In this document: in pieces, positions 1-8,294 of the stretch
How the letters are laid out: the number at the start of each line of letters is the position of its first letter
How positions within the stretch are numbered: position 1 is the first letter of the stretch
Assembly (NCBI GenBank): GCA_016209605.1
Contig: JACQVS010000081.1
Location: 1 to 46,080, forward strand
Source of the DNA: Planctomycetota bacterium
Lineage (GTDB): Bacteria; Planctomycetota; UBA8108; JACQVS01
Reading direction: 5' to 3'
Length of the DNA: 46,080 bases
Program-made: the position numbers and the translations under genes
The notes under the pieces: model-generated
Seen by the model: the letters and a program-made list of their open reading frames with translations, nothing else
Databases searched by the model: none
What the model was told of the DNA's origin: nothing

Positions 1-166
1 GGGTGATGCCGGTGCTTTTGTCTCCTGGCGGCGTCGGGCACCGACCGCGAAGCGGTTGGTCGCGCTCGTCGATACTCCGTCCCGTATCGACTCCGCTCGC
101 GCGCCTTGCCAGTAGCCAAAATCCCTCGGCCTGACCCTACAATCTTTTGCGAAAGACGGCACTTAG
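1..166 (-). mobile_element. MITE-like repeat, partial copy (inverted relative to the copy at 42237)
   Basis: This stretch is the reverse complement of 42237-42401. The match is close at 1-25 and nearly perfect at 65-166. The terminal repeat lies at 135-166 and ends in CTTAG at 162-166, where similarity to the other copy stops. The opposite terminal repeat lies beyond the window start. It holds two hairpins: GTCGATAC (68-75) with GTATCGAC (84-91), and ACCGACCGC (40-48), loop GAA, GCGGTTGGT (52-60). No coding potential is visible. It ends 15 bp from the stop codon of the DksA-like gene. Non-autonomous mobility is inferred from terminal inverted repeats in the second copy. Confidence 0.75.
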
Positions 167-180
167 GACGGCCGGATCCG

Positions 181-804
181 TCAACCACGAATGAATTCCT
201 GCTTCCGCTTGCAAGCGATGCAAAGGGTTGCAAAGGGCAGGGCTTCGAGGCGGTCGAAGGGGATTTCGCCATGACACTCCTCGCAGAGGCCGTAGGTCCC
301 ATCCTCGATCTTCATCAAGGCATGGTCGATTTGCACCAGGGTGTTGTTCCCCACGTCCATGATTTCGCAAAGGGAATCGGTGTCGTTGATATCCGAAGCC
401 AGCTCCTCAAGGTCGGCCAGATGATGCTTATCCACGGACTCCAGCTCGCTCAATTCGCTTTGGAGGTAGCGGGTCAAGGACTCCTTTTTCTTCAACAAGG
501 CCTGGCGGATGGAATCCAGCTGCTCCCTGCTGGCCGATCGGTTTTTTGGGGGTGAAGCCGCCTTGGCTCCTTTTTTGGCAGCCGCGGTTTCCTTTTTTTT
601 GGCGGTTTTCGCTTCTTCTCTCTCTTTCACGGATCTGGATTCTCCCACTTCTCGTTTGAACATTTTCTTGGGAATTTTTTTCATGCCGGTCCGCTCTGAA
701 GTTGAAGGCGTCTCGTGCTTACGATGATCCCGGTCTCTAAGCTTCAAAGCCACCTTATTTTCAGGGACATTTTCCGAAGGTTTTTTGTTTTTGGTCTTTT
801 TCAT
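181..804 (-). CDS. DksA/TraR-family zinc-finger regulator with long Lys-rich N-terminus
   Basis: The C-terminal half is a DksA/TraR-type protein: a long helical hairpin followed by a four-cysteine zinc finger (C174, C177, C195, C198 in the 207-aa form; pattern CxxC-x17-CxxC). Family members bind RNA polymerase through the secondary channel and adjust initiation, often with ppGpp. Residues 1-95 are an extra low-complexity Lys/Glu/Ala-rich tail, longer than in typical 110-150-aa DksA proteins. The start at 804 is chosen because AAGGTG lies just upstream; an in-frame ATG at 828 would add eight residues but has no Shine-Dalgarno. It is divergent from the phosphofructokinase gene. The family is clear; whether it is DksA proper or a TraR/YocK-type paralogue is not. 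Confidence 0.88.
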   Translation of the reverse strand: MKKTKNKKPSENVPENKVALKLRDRDHRKHETPSTSERTGMKKIPKKMFKREVGESRSVKEREEAKTAKKKETAAAKKGAKAASPPKNRSASREQLDSIRQALLKKKESLTRYLQSELSELESVDKHHLADLEELASDINDTDSLCEIMDVGNNTLVQIDHALMKIEDGTYGLCEECHGEIPFDRLEALPFATLCIACKRKQEFIRG

Positions 805-983
805 GGCACCTTGGCGGGCAGTTCCCATCCAGGCAGGAACAGCCCAAAATTAAAGTGAACGATTTTAGAGATATCTGGGGTCTTATGCAAATTAAATTCT
901 GCCTGCTTTCCCGATTTTTGGCTGCTGACGCTGGCCAAAAACTGATCCAGGATCAAATTAACGGCTGATGGGAGTATATCGGT

Positions 984-1012
984 TTATCCTTTGGTTTTTT
1001 GAAGGCTATAAT
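984..1012 (+). promoter_or_regulatory. Putative promoter of the phosphofructokinase gene
   Basis: A perfect -10 hexamer TATAAT sits at 1007-1012. The -35 position at 17-bp spacing (984-989, TTATCC) is weak. The expected leader is about 68 nt before the ATG at 1088. Confidence 0.5.
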
Positions 1013-1042
1013 TTAAACTGTGGAAGGATTGTGGGTTTCACG

Positions 1043-1054
1043 TTCCAGCTGGAA
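1043..1054. promoter_or_regulatory. 12-bp perfect palindrome, possible operator
   Basis: TTCCAGCTGGAA is a perfect palindrome between the putative transcription start and the ATG at 1088, so it would lie in the untranslated leader. An operator role is inferred from position and symmetry only. Confidence 0.3.
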
Positions 1055-1087
1055 TTTCAGTGAATTTCATGTTCAGGTGCGTAAGAA

Positions 1088-2314
1088 ATGGATCGAACAG
1101 CAACTTTAAGTGGCAAGGCGGTGATCGGCCAGTCCGGTGGGCCTACGAATGTGATCAACCAGAGCTTGGTGGGAGCGGTTGAAGAGGCGCGACGGCATGG
1201 CTCCATCACCGGCTTTTACGGCGCTCTCCATGGGGTGAAGGGGGTGCTGAGCGAGGAGCTGATCGACTTGTTCGCTGAAAGCTCCGAAACCCTCAAGCGG
1301 ATCGCGGAAACCCCTTCTGCGGCCCTGGGCTCGGTGCGGAAGAAGCCCAGTCCCGAAGAGTGCCATGAGATCTTCAAGGTCCTGCAGGCGCATGAGGTCC
1401 GCTTCTTCTTTTATATTGGCGGTAACGACAGCGCCGAAACCACCGATATTATTTTTCGTCTGGCGCTTGAAGCCAGGTACTCGATTGGCGTCTTTCACAT
1501 CCCCAAAACCATCGACAACGACTTGTTGGTGACCGACCACTGCCCCGGCTATGGATCGGCGGCCCGGTTCGTCGCCTTGGCGTTCATGGGGGACAACCTC
1601 GACAACCGCGCCTTGCCAGGCGTGAAAATCAACGTGGTCATGGGACGCAACGCCGGCTTCCTCACCGCGGCGAGCGTGCTGGGGCGCCGCCGCGAGGACG
1701 ATGGCCCCCACCTGGTCTATGTTCCGGAAGCGCCTTTTGACAAGGGCAAGTTCCTGAGCGCCGTGGAAGTCGTCTTCAAACGCCACGGCCGCTGCATGGT
1801 GGCGGTTTCCGAAGGGATAGCCGATGTCGCCGGCAATCCCATCTACCAGAGCGGTGAGGAGGATTCCCACGGCAATGTTCAGCTTTCCGGCAGCGGCGCT
1901 CTCGGCGATTTTCTCGCCGACCTGCTCAAGAGGGAGCTGAAGATCAGTCGTGTGCGCGCCGACACTTTCGGCTACATGCAGCGGTGCTTTCCGACGATCG
2001 TGTCCGAGGTCGACAGCCGTGAGGCCAGGGAAGTCGGTGCTTTGGCGGTGCGCTCGGCGGCGCGAGAGGGGCTGAGCAGCGGCTCGGTAGCCATCCGCCG
2101 CGCCGGCGAAGGGAAAGACTACCGCAGCGAGTACTTCGTCACCCCCTTGGAGACGGTCGCCAAGCACACTCGCAAGCTCGATGCCAGGTTCATTGCGCCG
2201 GCGGGGAACAACATCACCGAGGCCTTCGTGCAATACGCTCTCCCGTTGATCGGGCCGCTACCGAATCTGGGGCGGTTCGAGGGGAAGCGCATCCCCAAGA
2301 AGCTGAAGCCCTAG
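1088..2314 (+). CDS. pfp: PPi-type 6-phosphofructokinase
   Basis: This 408-aa protein phosphorylates fructose 6-phosphate to fructose 1,6-bisphosphate in the cytoplasm. Visible motifs are GQSGGPT (14-20), GGNDS (111-115), PKTIDND (139-145) and MGRNAG (185-190). In ATP-dependent enzymes the first site is GGxGS and the second PGTIDND. The Asp in GGND and the Lys in PKTIDND are the known signature of pyrophosphate-dependent enzymes, so the reversible PPi reaction is predicted. Length fits the short PPi-PFK group. The stop codon overlaps the convergent amidohydrolase stop within CCCTAGGG. A TATAAT promoter lies about 75 bp upstream; no strong Shine-Dalgarno is seen. The donor specificity is inferred from the two residues. 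Confidence 0.92.
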   Translation: MDRTATLSGKAVIGQSGGPTNVINQSLVGAVEEARRHGSITGFYGALHGVKGVLSEELIDLFAESSETLKRIAETPSAALGSVRKKPSPEECHEIFKVLQAHEVRFFFYIGGNDSAETTDIIFRLALEARYSIGVFHIPKTIDNDLLVTDHCPGYGSAARFVALAFMGDNLDNRALPGVKINVVMGRNAGFLTAASVLGRRREDDGPHLVYVPEAPFDKGKFLSAVEVVFKRHGRCMVAVSEGIADVAGNPIYQSGEEDSHGNVQLSGSGALGDFLADLLKRELKISRVRADTFGYMQRCFPTIVSEVDSREAREVGALAVRSAAREGLSSGSVAIRRAGEGKDYRSEYFVTPLETVAKHTRKLDARFIAPAGNNITEAFVQYALPLIGPLPNLGRFEGKRIPKKLKP

Positions 2315-4014
2315 GGCTGAACCGATGGCGCCTTGTAGACCTCCTCTCCGGCGGCGAAAGTGTACAGCACCTTGGCGTCGAGGATTTCCTTTTCCGGGCA
2401 AATGAGAATGTTTCGGGACAAGATGGCGATATCCGCCAGCTTGCCGGGAGTCAAGGACCCTTTCAACTCCTCTTCAAAAGAGCCATAAGCCGCAGCGATG
2501 GTATAGGCGCGCAAGGCTTCCTCCCGGCTCAAACGCTGCTCCGGATGCCAGCCGGAGGGAGGGTTGCCGCTGGGATCCTTGCGGGTCACCAGGGCGTAGA
2601 AGCACCGGAGCGGCGAGAGGTCCTCGACCGGGGCATCGGTGCCGTTCAAGATGCGGATCCCTTTCTCGACCAGGGTCTTGTAAGCGTAAGCGCCTTCCAG
2701 GGCGCGCTCCTTCCCAATGCGGTCCTCCGCCCACGGCATGTCCGAGGTGGCGTGCACCCCTTGGATGCTGGCGATCACCTGGTTCTTGGCGAGGCGGTCG
2801 AAGTCAGCCTGGTCGATCACCTGGGCGTGCTCGATGCGGAAGCGCAGCGGCTCGAGATTGGGATTGTTGGCCTGATGGTTTTCCAGCGCATCCAGCACCA
2901 TGCGGTTGGCCGCGTCGCCAATGGCGTGCACGCACACCTGATAACCGGCGGCGGTGGCGGCGCTGAGGGTTTGCTCCACTTGCTGGCGGTTGAGGAGGGG
3001 GAATCCCCGGTAGCCGGGCCGGTCGCTGTAATCCTCGAGCAGCCAGGCGCCGCGCGAGCCCAGCGCCCCGTCGGCAATGAGCTTCACAGCGCGCACCGTC
3101 AAGTGGCTCTCCCCAAGGCCAAGGGCGGGAATGCGGCGGAAAAGCTGGTCGAACTCATCGATCACCATGACGTAAAGGCGCAGCTTGAAGCGCCCCTGGT
3201 CGATCCAGCGCTGGAACAAATCAATGTGCTGGATCGATGTGCCCGCATCCTGGAAGCTGACGATGCCGTTCTGGAAGCAGAGCTGCTGCGCCCACTCGAA
3301 GTCCATGAGCAGCTCTTCATTGCTGTCCCGCGGCAGGTTCACCAGGTCCATGGCCTGGTCCACCAGGACCCCCGTCGGCAGGCCGGCGGCATCGCGGATG
3401 ATTTCTCCACCCGACATGGGGGAAATCTTTTCGGTGATGTTGGCGATCTGGAGGACTTTCCGGTTGACCCAGAGGGCGTGCTGATCGACGCGGAAAAGAG
3501 CCACGGGGTGGCCCGGAATGGCGGCGCTGAGGTTTTGATGGGTGGGAAAGCTCTTGCCGGGCCAGTCGTTCTGGTCCCATCCCTTGCCGGTCACCCACTT
3601 GTTGGGCGGAATCTTGTTGTCCTGGATGTACTTCCTGGTGCGCTCGATGCACTCCTCCTCGCTTCTGGCGCCAAAGAGCGACACCATCCGGCGGCTCTTC
3701 CCCAGGGAGAGGAGATGGCCGTGGCCTTCAATGAAGGCCGGGATGACCATCTCGCCGTTGAGCTTGAGGACCCGGGTTTTTTTTCGGTCGATATAGCGCT
3801 CCGCCTCGCGGTTCGAGCCGACGTAGACGATGCGGTCCTTCACCACGCAGAGAGCCTCCGAATCCGGAATATCCGGATCCATGGTGACGATGTCTCCTCT
3901 CAAGATGACCAGGTCCGCCGGCGGCACGACGCAACCGGCCGCGACCAGGGTCAAGAGAACCGGGCTCCAAAGAGTGATCCGGAGGAGCCCTCTGGATTTC
4001 GGAGCAAAATTCAT
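2311..4014 (-). CDS. YtcJ-like amidohydrolase lipoprotein
   Basis: This is a 567-aa metal-dependent amidohydrolase of the Amidohydrolase_3/YtcJ group. It has an N-terminal lipoprotein signal ending LVAAGC (lipidated Cys28), an HxH metal pair in EGHGH (H98, H100), the group motif GKGWDQNDWPG, later histidines in VHAIGDAANR and RIEHAQ, and NGTDAPVEDLSP near the C-terminus. It probably hydrolyses an amide or related bond outside the cytoplasm; the substrate cannot be read. The reading frame stays open to 4644 without a stop, but that extension is antisense to the glycosyltransferase and has no domain. The ATG at 4014, directly before the signal peptide, is the sensible start. A TATAAT box sits 54 bp upstream. 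Confidence 0.88.
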   Translation of the reverse strand: MNFAPKSRGLLRITLWSPVLLTLVAAGCVVPPADLVILRGDIVTMDPDIPDSEALCVVKDRIVYVGSNREAERYIDRKKTRVLKLNGEMVIPAFIEGHGHLLSLGKSRRMVSLFGARSEEECIERTRKYIQDNKIPPNKWVTGKGWDQNDWPGKSFPTHQNLSAAIPGHPVALFRVDQHALWVNRKVLQIANITEKISPMSGGEIIRDAAGLPTGVLVDQAMDLVNLPRDSNEELLMDFEWAQQLCFQNGIVSFQDAGTSIQHIDLFQRWIDQGRFKLRLYVMVIDEFDQLFRRIPALGLGESHLTVRAVKLIADGALGSRGAWLLEDYSDRPGYRGFPLLNRQQVEQTLSAATAAGYQVCVHAIGDAANRMVLDALENHQANNPNLEPLRFRIEHAQVIDQADFDRLAKNQVIASIQGVHATSDMPWAEDRIGKERALEGAYAYKTLVEKGIRILNGTDAPVEDLSPLRCFYALVTRKDPSGNPPSGWHPEQRLSREEALRAYTIAAAYGSFEEELKGSLTPGKLADIAILSRNILICPEKEILDAKVLYTFAAGEEVYKAPSVQP

Positions 4015-4068
4015 CAACAAACCTGTTTTCAAAGCAAAATTCCTGTTTAGGATCAAGACTGGTTCGGC

Positions 4069-4074
4069 ATTATA
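4069..4074 (-). promoter_or_regulatory. -10 box for the amidohydrolase gene
   Basis: TATAAT on the minus strand lies in the 81-bp divergent gap, preceded by GC. No recognisable -35 lies 16-18 bp upstream. Confidence 0.4.
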
Positions 4075-4095
4075 GCTGGTTTTCGCTTGAAGTTG

Positions 4096-5223
4096 ATGAT
4101 GAAATCGTCGCTCAAGATCCTCTACGCCATCACCGGCCACGGCTATGGACACGCCACCCGCTCCATGGTCATAGCCCGGGCCTTGCTGAAAAGCTTCCCC
4201 GGGATGGAGCTGGTCCTGTCCACTTCCATTCCCGCGGGGATCTTGAAGAGCTTCGTTCCGCTTGAAAATTTCGTCCTGCCGGTCCGCGCCCGCGATTATG
4301 AGCCGGGGACGGTGCAGAGGAACTGCTTCGAGGTGGATGGCCCGGCGACCCGCGCCGCCTACGGCCGGTTTTTCGAGGAGCGGGAGCGGCGCATCGCCGA
4401 CGAGGCCCGCTACCTGGCGGAAGCAAAATGCTCCGGCGTCATTTCGGATGTCGCCGCGGTGCCGGTGGTAGCGGCGGCGCGAGCCGGTCTGCCCGCGGTG
4501 GTGGTTTCCAATTTCACCTGGGACTGGATCCTCAAACCGGTTTTTGCGGGCGACACCGGCCTGGAGGAGGAGCTCGGCCGCCTGGCCGCGGATTACGCCA
4601 AGGCGCGGCGCTACCTGCGCCTCCCTTTCCACCCCAGGGAACATCCTTTTGCGGCCGTCGAGGACCTGCCGCTCATCGGCCGGCGCGGGCGCCTCCGCCG
4701 GGAGGAGGTTTTCCGGCGGCTAGGCCTGGAGATCGCCGATCCCCGGCCGGTGGTCCTGGTCGCCGCCGGCGGCTGGCAGGCGGAAGGCTGGCCGGCCATT
4801 CAGGTCCAGGGTTGCGAGGAGTACCGCTTTCTCCTGGTCGGCGATCTGCCCGTCCATAGCCGGGCCCAGACCCGATTCCTCCCCTTCCACTTCACCCCCG
4901 ACCTCGCCTTCCCGGACGTGGTTCGCGCCGTCGAGGCCGGCATCGTCAAGCCGGGTTACGGCACCTGCGCGGAGTTCGCGCTCAACCGCACCGCCATGGT
5001 GGGCATCGAACGGCGGGGCTTCCGCGAGTACGAGGTGCTGGTCGAGGCCATGGCCGGCCTCTTGCCTTACCAAGGGCTGACCCTGGAGGATTTTTTCTCC
5101 GGTAACTGGCAGCCGGCGCTCCAGGCGGTGCTCGAGAAGCCATTTCCCCCCCTTCCCTGGAAAGGCGATGGAGCCCGAGCGGCGGCGGCGCGGCTGGTGG
5201 AGATTCTGGGAGGGGGCGGTTGA
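4096..5223 (+). CDS. GT-B glycosyltransferase, UDP-sugar type (MurG/UGT-like)
   Basis: The N-terminus (KILYAITGHGYGHATRSM) carries the glycine-rich GHGxGHATR loop shared by MurG/UGT-like GT-B enzymes and by the N-terminal domain of plant L-arabinokinase. The C-terminal half has VVLVAAGGWQ and the acceptor-side segment VKPGYGTCAEFALNRTAMVGIERRGFREYEVL, a typical nucleotide-sugar binding region. The protein is about 376 aa, soluble and predicted cytoplasmic. TTG at 4087 and ATG at 4096 and 4099 are possible starts; ATG 4096 is chosen, without a strong Shine-Dalgarno. It is divergent from the amidohydrolase and convergent with the ASPIC/UnbV gene, whose stop lies 24 bp away across a palindrome. 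Donor and acceptor are unknown. Confidence 0.8.
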   Translation: MMKSSLKILYAITGHGYGHATRSMVIARALLKSFPGMELVLSTSIPAGILKSFVPLENFVLPVRARDYEPGTVQRNCFEVDGPATRAAYGRFFEERERRIADEARYLAEAKCSGVISDVAAVPVVAAARAGLPAVVVSNFTWDWILKPVFAGDTGLEEELGRLAADYAKARRYLRLPFHPREHPFAAVEDLPLIGRRGRLRREEVFRRLGLEIADPRPVVLVAAGGWQAEGWPAIQVQGCEEYRFLLVGDLPVHSRAQTRFLPFHFTPDLAFPDVVRAVEAGIVKPGYGTCAEFALNRTAMVGIERRGFREYEVLVEAMAGLLPYQGLTLEDFFSGNWQPALQAVLEKPFPPLPWKGDGARAAAARLVEILGGGG

Positions 5224-5250
5224 CCGGCGCGGGCGCGCCCGCGCGGTTCA
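5221..5250. repeat. Stop-to-stop GC palindrome between convergent genes
   Basis: Bases 5227-5244 form the perfect 18-bp palindrome GCGCGGGCGCGCCCGCGC. Symmetry continues imperfectly to 5221-5250, so the TGA of the upstream gene (5221-5223) and the TGA of the opposite gene (5248-5250) are mirror images. As RNA it would fold into a 7-bp GC stem with a CGCG loop on either strand. There is no T-tract, so it is not a standard intrinsic terminator. Confidence 0.75.
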
Positions 5251-6987
5251 CTTCTCCTCGATAGTGTAGCGCCGGCCCGCTTCCAGCTCTTCCAGCCGGG
5301 TCACCGCCCCCGATGGCCAGGTGATGGTGACGCGGCCGGCGCGCCGGGAGGCCCCCAGGCCGAAGTGGGCCACGGCATCGCTCGAGGAGAGATAGCTGCC
5401 GCCGCGAGTCATCTCGCGCCACTGCCGCTTCCCCCCAGCCTCGACCTCGATGCGGGCGCCGATGCCCTCGCGGTTCGATTGGCGGCCTGCCAGTTTGAAG
5501 GCGATCCAGTTCCCCGGCCCGGGGCAGCGGTTCTCGAGGAGGAGGGGCGGTCCATCGAGCCGGGTGAGGAGGAGGTCGACATCGCCATCGCGGTCGAAGT
5601 CGCCGGCGGCCAGGCCGCGGTGGTTGCGCGGCGTCATAATTGGGCCGCCCAGCTTTTCGCCCACTTCCTCGAAGTGCCCGCCGCCGCCGTGGAAGACCAG
5701 CAGGCGCTGCTCGAAGGTCAAGCCCGTCCCCAGCTCGGCGGCGCGCGGATGGACGTGGCCGTTCGCGACCACGAGGTCGAGGGCGCCATCCTGGTCGTAG
5801 TCGAAGAACTTCGTCCCCCAGCCCAAGTAAAGGAACGACGGGCCCGCCATTCCCGACCCGGACGAGAGGTCGCCGAAGCTCCCCTCCCCGAGGCTCTGGT
5901 AATAGGCATTGGGCTCCTCGGAATAGTTGGTGACGTGGATGTCGAGCCAGCCGTCGCCGTTGGCATCGGCGAGGTCCACTCCCATGCCGGCCTGCCCCTG
6001 GCCGCTCGCGCTCAAGGCCGCGCCGGAGAACAGGGCCGCCTCCTGGAAGGTGCCATCCCCCTGGTTGAGCCAGAGGTAGTTGGCCATGGTGTCGTTGGCG
6101 ACATAGAGGTCGGGCCAGCCGTTCCGGTCGAGGTCCCCGGAGGCGACCCCCAGCCCGTACGCGGGGGGCGCGCCGGCGATGCCGGCCTGGCGGGTGACCT
6201 CCTCGAAAGCGCCGCCGCCGCGGTTATGGTAGAGCCGGTCGCCGGCCGGCGAGTGCATGGCCGGGCCGCAGGAGATGGGGACGCCGTGCTCGAGGCACGG
6301 CCGGCCGCCGTTGGGCGGCCGGTCGAGGTCGAAGTGGACGTAGCCGGCGACGTAGAGGTCGAGGAGGCCATCGCGGTCGTAGTCGAAGAAGACGGCGCTC
6401 GAGGACATGCCGGCGTGGTCCACCCCCGCGGCCCGCGAGCGGTTGGTGAAGGCGCCATCGCCGTCATTGACGTAGAGCTGGTTCGCTCCGAAGGCGCAGA
6501 GGAAAAGGTCGAGGTCGCCGTCGTTGTCGAGGTCCCCAACCGCCACGCCGGTCCCCCACCCTTTGAAGTCGATTCCCGCCCTCGCCGTGACCTCCTCGAA
6601 GCGCCCATCGGCCCGTTGCTCGTAGAGGTGGGGCCCCGGGCCCGGGAGCAGCTCGACCCTTGGCGGGCCGTCTTCCGCCAGCCGGCTGGCTCCGGCGTTG
6701 TTCACGATGAGGTCGAGCCGGTCGTCGCCGTTATAGTCGAAGAAAGCGCCGCCGCTTCCCAGGTTTTCGAATATGAACAAACGTTCCGGCGCTCCGGAGA
6801 CGTTGGGGTGGATGAGGCCGAGGGCCGCGGCGCGGTCTTCAAAGGCCGCGGCGCCGGGCTTTTCCGCGCTTTTCCGGGCCGGGAGGGCCTTGAGGGCGAA
6901 AAAGAGGGCGCCGAGAAGGGCGATGAAAGCCGCCAGCCCCGCCGCCAGGATCCAGCCGCTGATTTTGCCGCTCCGCTTACCGCTCAT
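5248..6987 (-). CDS. CRTAC1-like FG-GAP/VCBS repeat protein with ASPIC/UnbV domain
   Basis: This 579-aa membrane-anchored protein has one N-terminal membrane segment (about residues 10-32). Repeated FG-GAP/VCBS units follow (motifs such as FFDYNGDDRLDLIVNNAG and VAVGDLDNDGDLDLFLC), with calcium-type DxDxDG loops, forming a beta-propeller. A C-terminal ASPIC/UnbV domain follows (GARIEVEAGGKRQWREM through GRVTITWPSG). Such proteins are exported and usually sit beside TPR proteins, as here; their function is unknown. The ATG at 6987 overlaps the TPR gene stop by 11 bp (ATGAGCGGTAA), suggesting translational coupling. ATGs at 7002 and 7044 are possible alternatives. No Shine-Dalgarno distinguishes them. 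Confidence 0.88.
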   Translation of the reverse strand: MSGKRSGKISGWILAAGLAAFIALLGALFFALKALPARKSAEKPGAAAFEDRAAALGLIHPNVSGAPERLFIFENLGSGGAFFDYNGDDRLDLIVNNAGASRLAEDGPPRVELLPGPGPHLYEQRADGRFEEVTARAGIDFKGWGTGVAVGDLDNDGDLDLFLCAFGANQLYVNDGDGAFTNRSRAAGVDHAGMSSSAVFFDYDRDGLLDLYVAGYVHFDLDRPPNGGRPCLEHGVPISCGPAMHSPAGDRLYHNRGGGAFEEVTRQAGIAGAPPAYGLGVASGDLDRNGWPDLYVANDTMANYLWLNQGDGTFQEAALFSGAALSASGQGQAGMGVDLADANGDGWLDIHVTNYSEEPNAYYQSLGEGSFGDLSSGSGMAGPSFLYLGWGTKFFDYDQDGALDLVVANGHVHPRAAELGTGLTFEQRLLVFHGGGGHFEEVGEKLGGPIMTPRNHRGLAAGDFDRDGDVDLLLTRLDGPPLLLENRCPGPGNWIAFKLAGRQSNREGIGARIEVEAGGKRQWREMTRGGSYLSSSDAVAHFGLGASRRAGRVTITWPSGAVTRLEELEAGRRYTIEEK

Positions 6988-8215
6988 GGACTTTTTTCGC
7001 ATGCTGGGAGATGAGCTTTTCGAGCTCTTCCCTGGCCTCGCCATGCCGCGGTTCAGCGCGGAGGAGGCGCTGGTACTGGATGGCCGCCTCGCGGTACCTG
7101 CCGACTGCGCCCAGCGCCCGCGCCAGGATCAGCCGGACTCCCGCTTGCCGGGAGTTGGCCCGCAGCGCCTGCCAGGCCTGCCGCTCCGCGCCGGCGTAGT
7201 CGCCGGTGGTGAAATAATGGCGGGCGAGGGCCTCGCCAATTCCAGGGTGGCGCGGATTGGCCTGCAGCTCCTGGTTGAGCTGGTAAGCCTTCTTCTGGCT
7301 CTCCTCCTGGCGGCGATGGAGCGCCTGGAAGCGCTCGAAGGCCGCTTTCGCCTCCTCCTTCCTCCCCTGGCGCCTGAGGACGGTCGCCAGGCCGAACTGG
7401 GCCTCGAGCAGGTCAGGCGACCGCTTCAGCGCCTCCTGAAAATGCCCTTCGGCCTCGGCGAAGCGGCCGGCGCGCTGCTCCAGGCGGCCGATCATCTGAT
7501 GCGCTTCCGGCGTGTCGGCGAACTGGAGCAGCCGGCGGAAGGCCTCGACCCCCTCGTCGAGGCGGTTGAGCTCGAGCAGGCACCAGCCGCGGTAGAGGAG
7601 GTTGTAGTAGTCCCGCGGCTCGAGGGCGGCGGATCGATTGAAGCGTTCCAGGGCATTCGCGGTGTCGCCTTGGTGGAAGGCGATGAGCCCGAGGTAGTGC
7701 CACGACGAGGCCCCCTTCCTGGAGAGCCGCGCGAAGGCTTTCTCCGCCTCCTTTTCCCGCCCCGCCATGTAAAGGCAGAGGGCCAGGAGCTCCGAGCGGC
7801 GCTGGGCCAGCTCCTCCACTTCCGGCGGCGGGCCCGGCGGGGAGGGCGGCAGGGACTCGAGTATTCTCCTCGCGGCCTCGGCATCCCACATCTCGAGGTG
7901 CGTTTTGGCGAGCTCCAGGCCGGCCTCGGTCTTCAGCTCCGGCGGACCCAGCTCGGCCGATTGGCGGAAAGCCTGGGCCGCCTCTTCCGGATCTCCTTCT
8001 GCCTTGCAGGCCTGGGCCAGGAGCCACCACCAGGGGGCGGCGCGCTCCGGGGAGGGATGCTCCTCTAAGGCTTGCCGCGCCGCCTGCTGCGCTTCCCGGA
8101 AGCGGCCGGCGGCCAGCAGCGCCTCCGCCTGCTCCAGGGGATTGGCCTGGGGCGCGGAAATGGGGTCCAGGAGCAGGGGAAAAATGAGCAGCAGGTTCGG
8201 GAGCGGCAAGGGCAT
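6977..8215 (-). CDS. TPR-repeat protein, exported
   Basis: This 412-aa protein starts with a hydrophobic leader (MPLPLPNLLLIFPLLLDPISA) and is otherwise a run of about eight to ten TPR-like helical pairs (for example AEALLAAGRFREAQQAARQALEEHP and AIQYQRLLRAEPRHGEAREELEKL). TPR arrays are protein-binding scaffolds. It is the first gene of a two-gene operon with the ASPIC/UnbV propeller. A partnership in the periplasm or at the outer surface is likely but unproved. The start is the ATG at 8215, separated by 79 bp from the divergent DUF1573 gene. Confidence 0.85.
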   Translation of the reverse strand: MPLPLPNLLLIFPLLLDPISAPQANPLEQAEALLAAGRFREAQQAARQALEEHPSPERAAPWWWLLAQACKAEGDPEEAAQAFRQSAELGPPELKTEAGLELAKTHLEMWDAEAARRILESLPPSPPGPPPEVEELAQRRSELLALCLYMAGREKEAEKAFARLSRKGASSWHYLGLIAFHQGDTANALERFNRSAALEPRDYYNLLYRGWCLLELNRLDEGVEAFRRLLQFADTPEAHQMIGRLEQRAGRFAEAEGHFQEALKRSPDLLEAQFGLATVLRRQGRKEEAKAAFERFQALHRRQEESQKKAYQLNQELQANPRHPGIGEALARHYFTTGDYAGAERQAWQALRANSRQAGVRLILARALGAVGRYREAAIQYQRLLRAEPRHGEAREELEKLISQHAKKVHER

Positions 8216-8294
8216 CTTGTTTTGGATTGGAGCCGGGTTGATACTCTAGTAAACTATAACATTCGTCGCCATTCAAATTATAGAAGGTTTTCCC

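Noticed and set aside
4015..4644. N-terminal extension of the amidohydrolase frame to 4644
   Set aside because: It is antisense to the well-supported glycosyltransferase, lacks family features and would bury the lipoprotein signal peptide.
5365..7014. Long plus-strand open frame opposite the ASPIC/UnbV gene
   Set aside because: It is a mirror of the repeat-rich, G+C-rich gene on the other strand; the translation is Val/Glu/Ala-rich with no domain.
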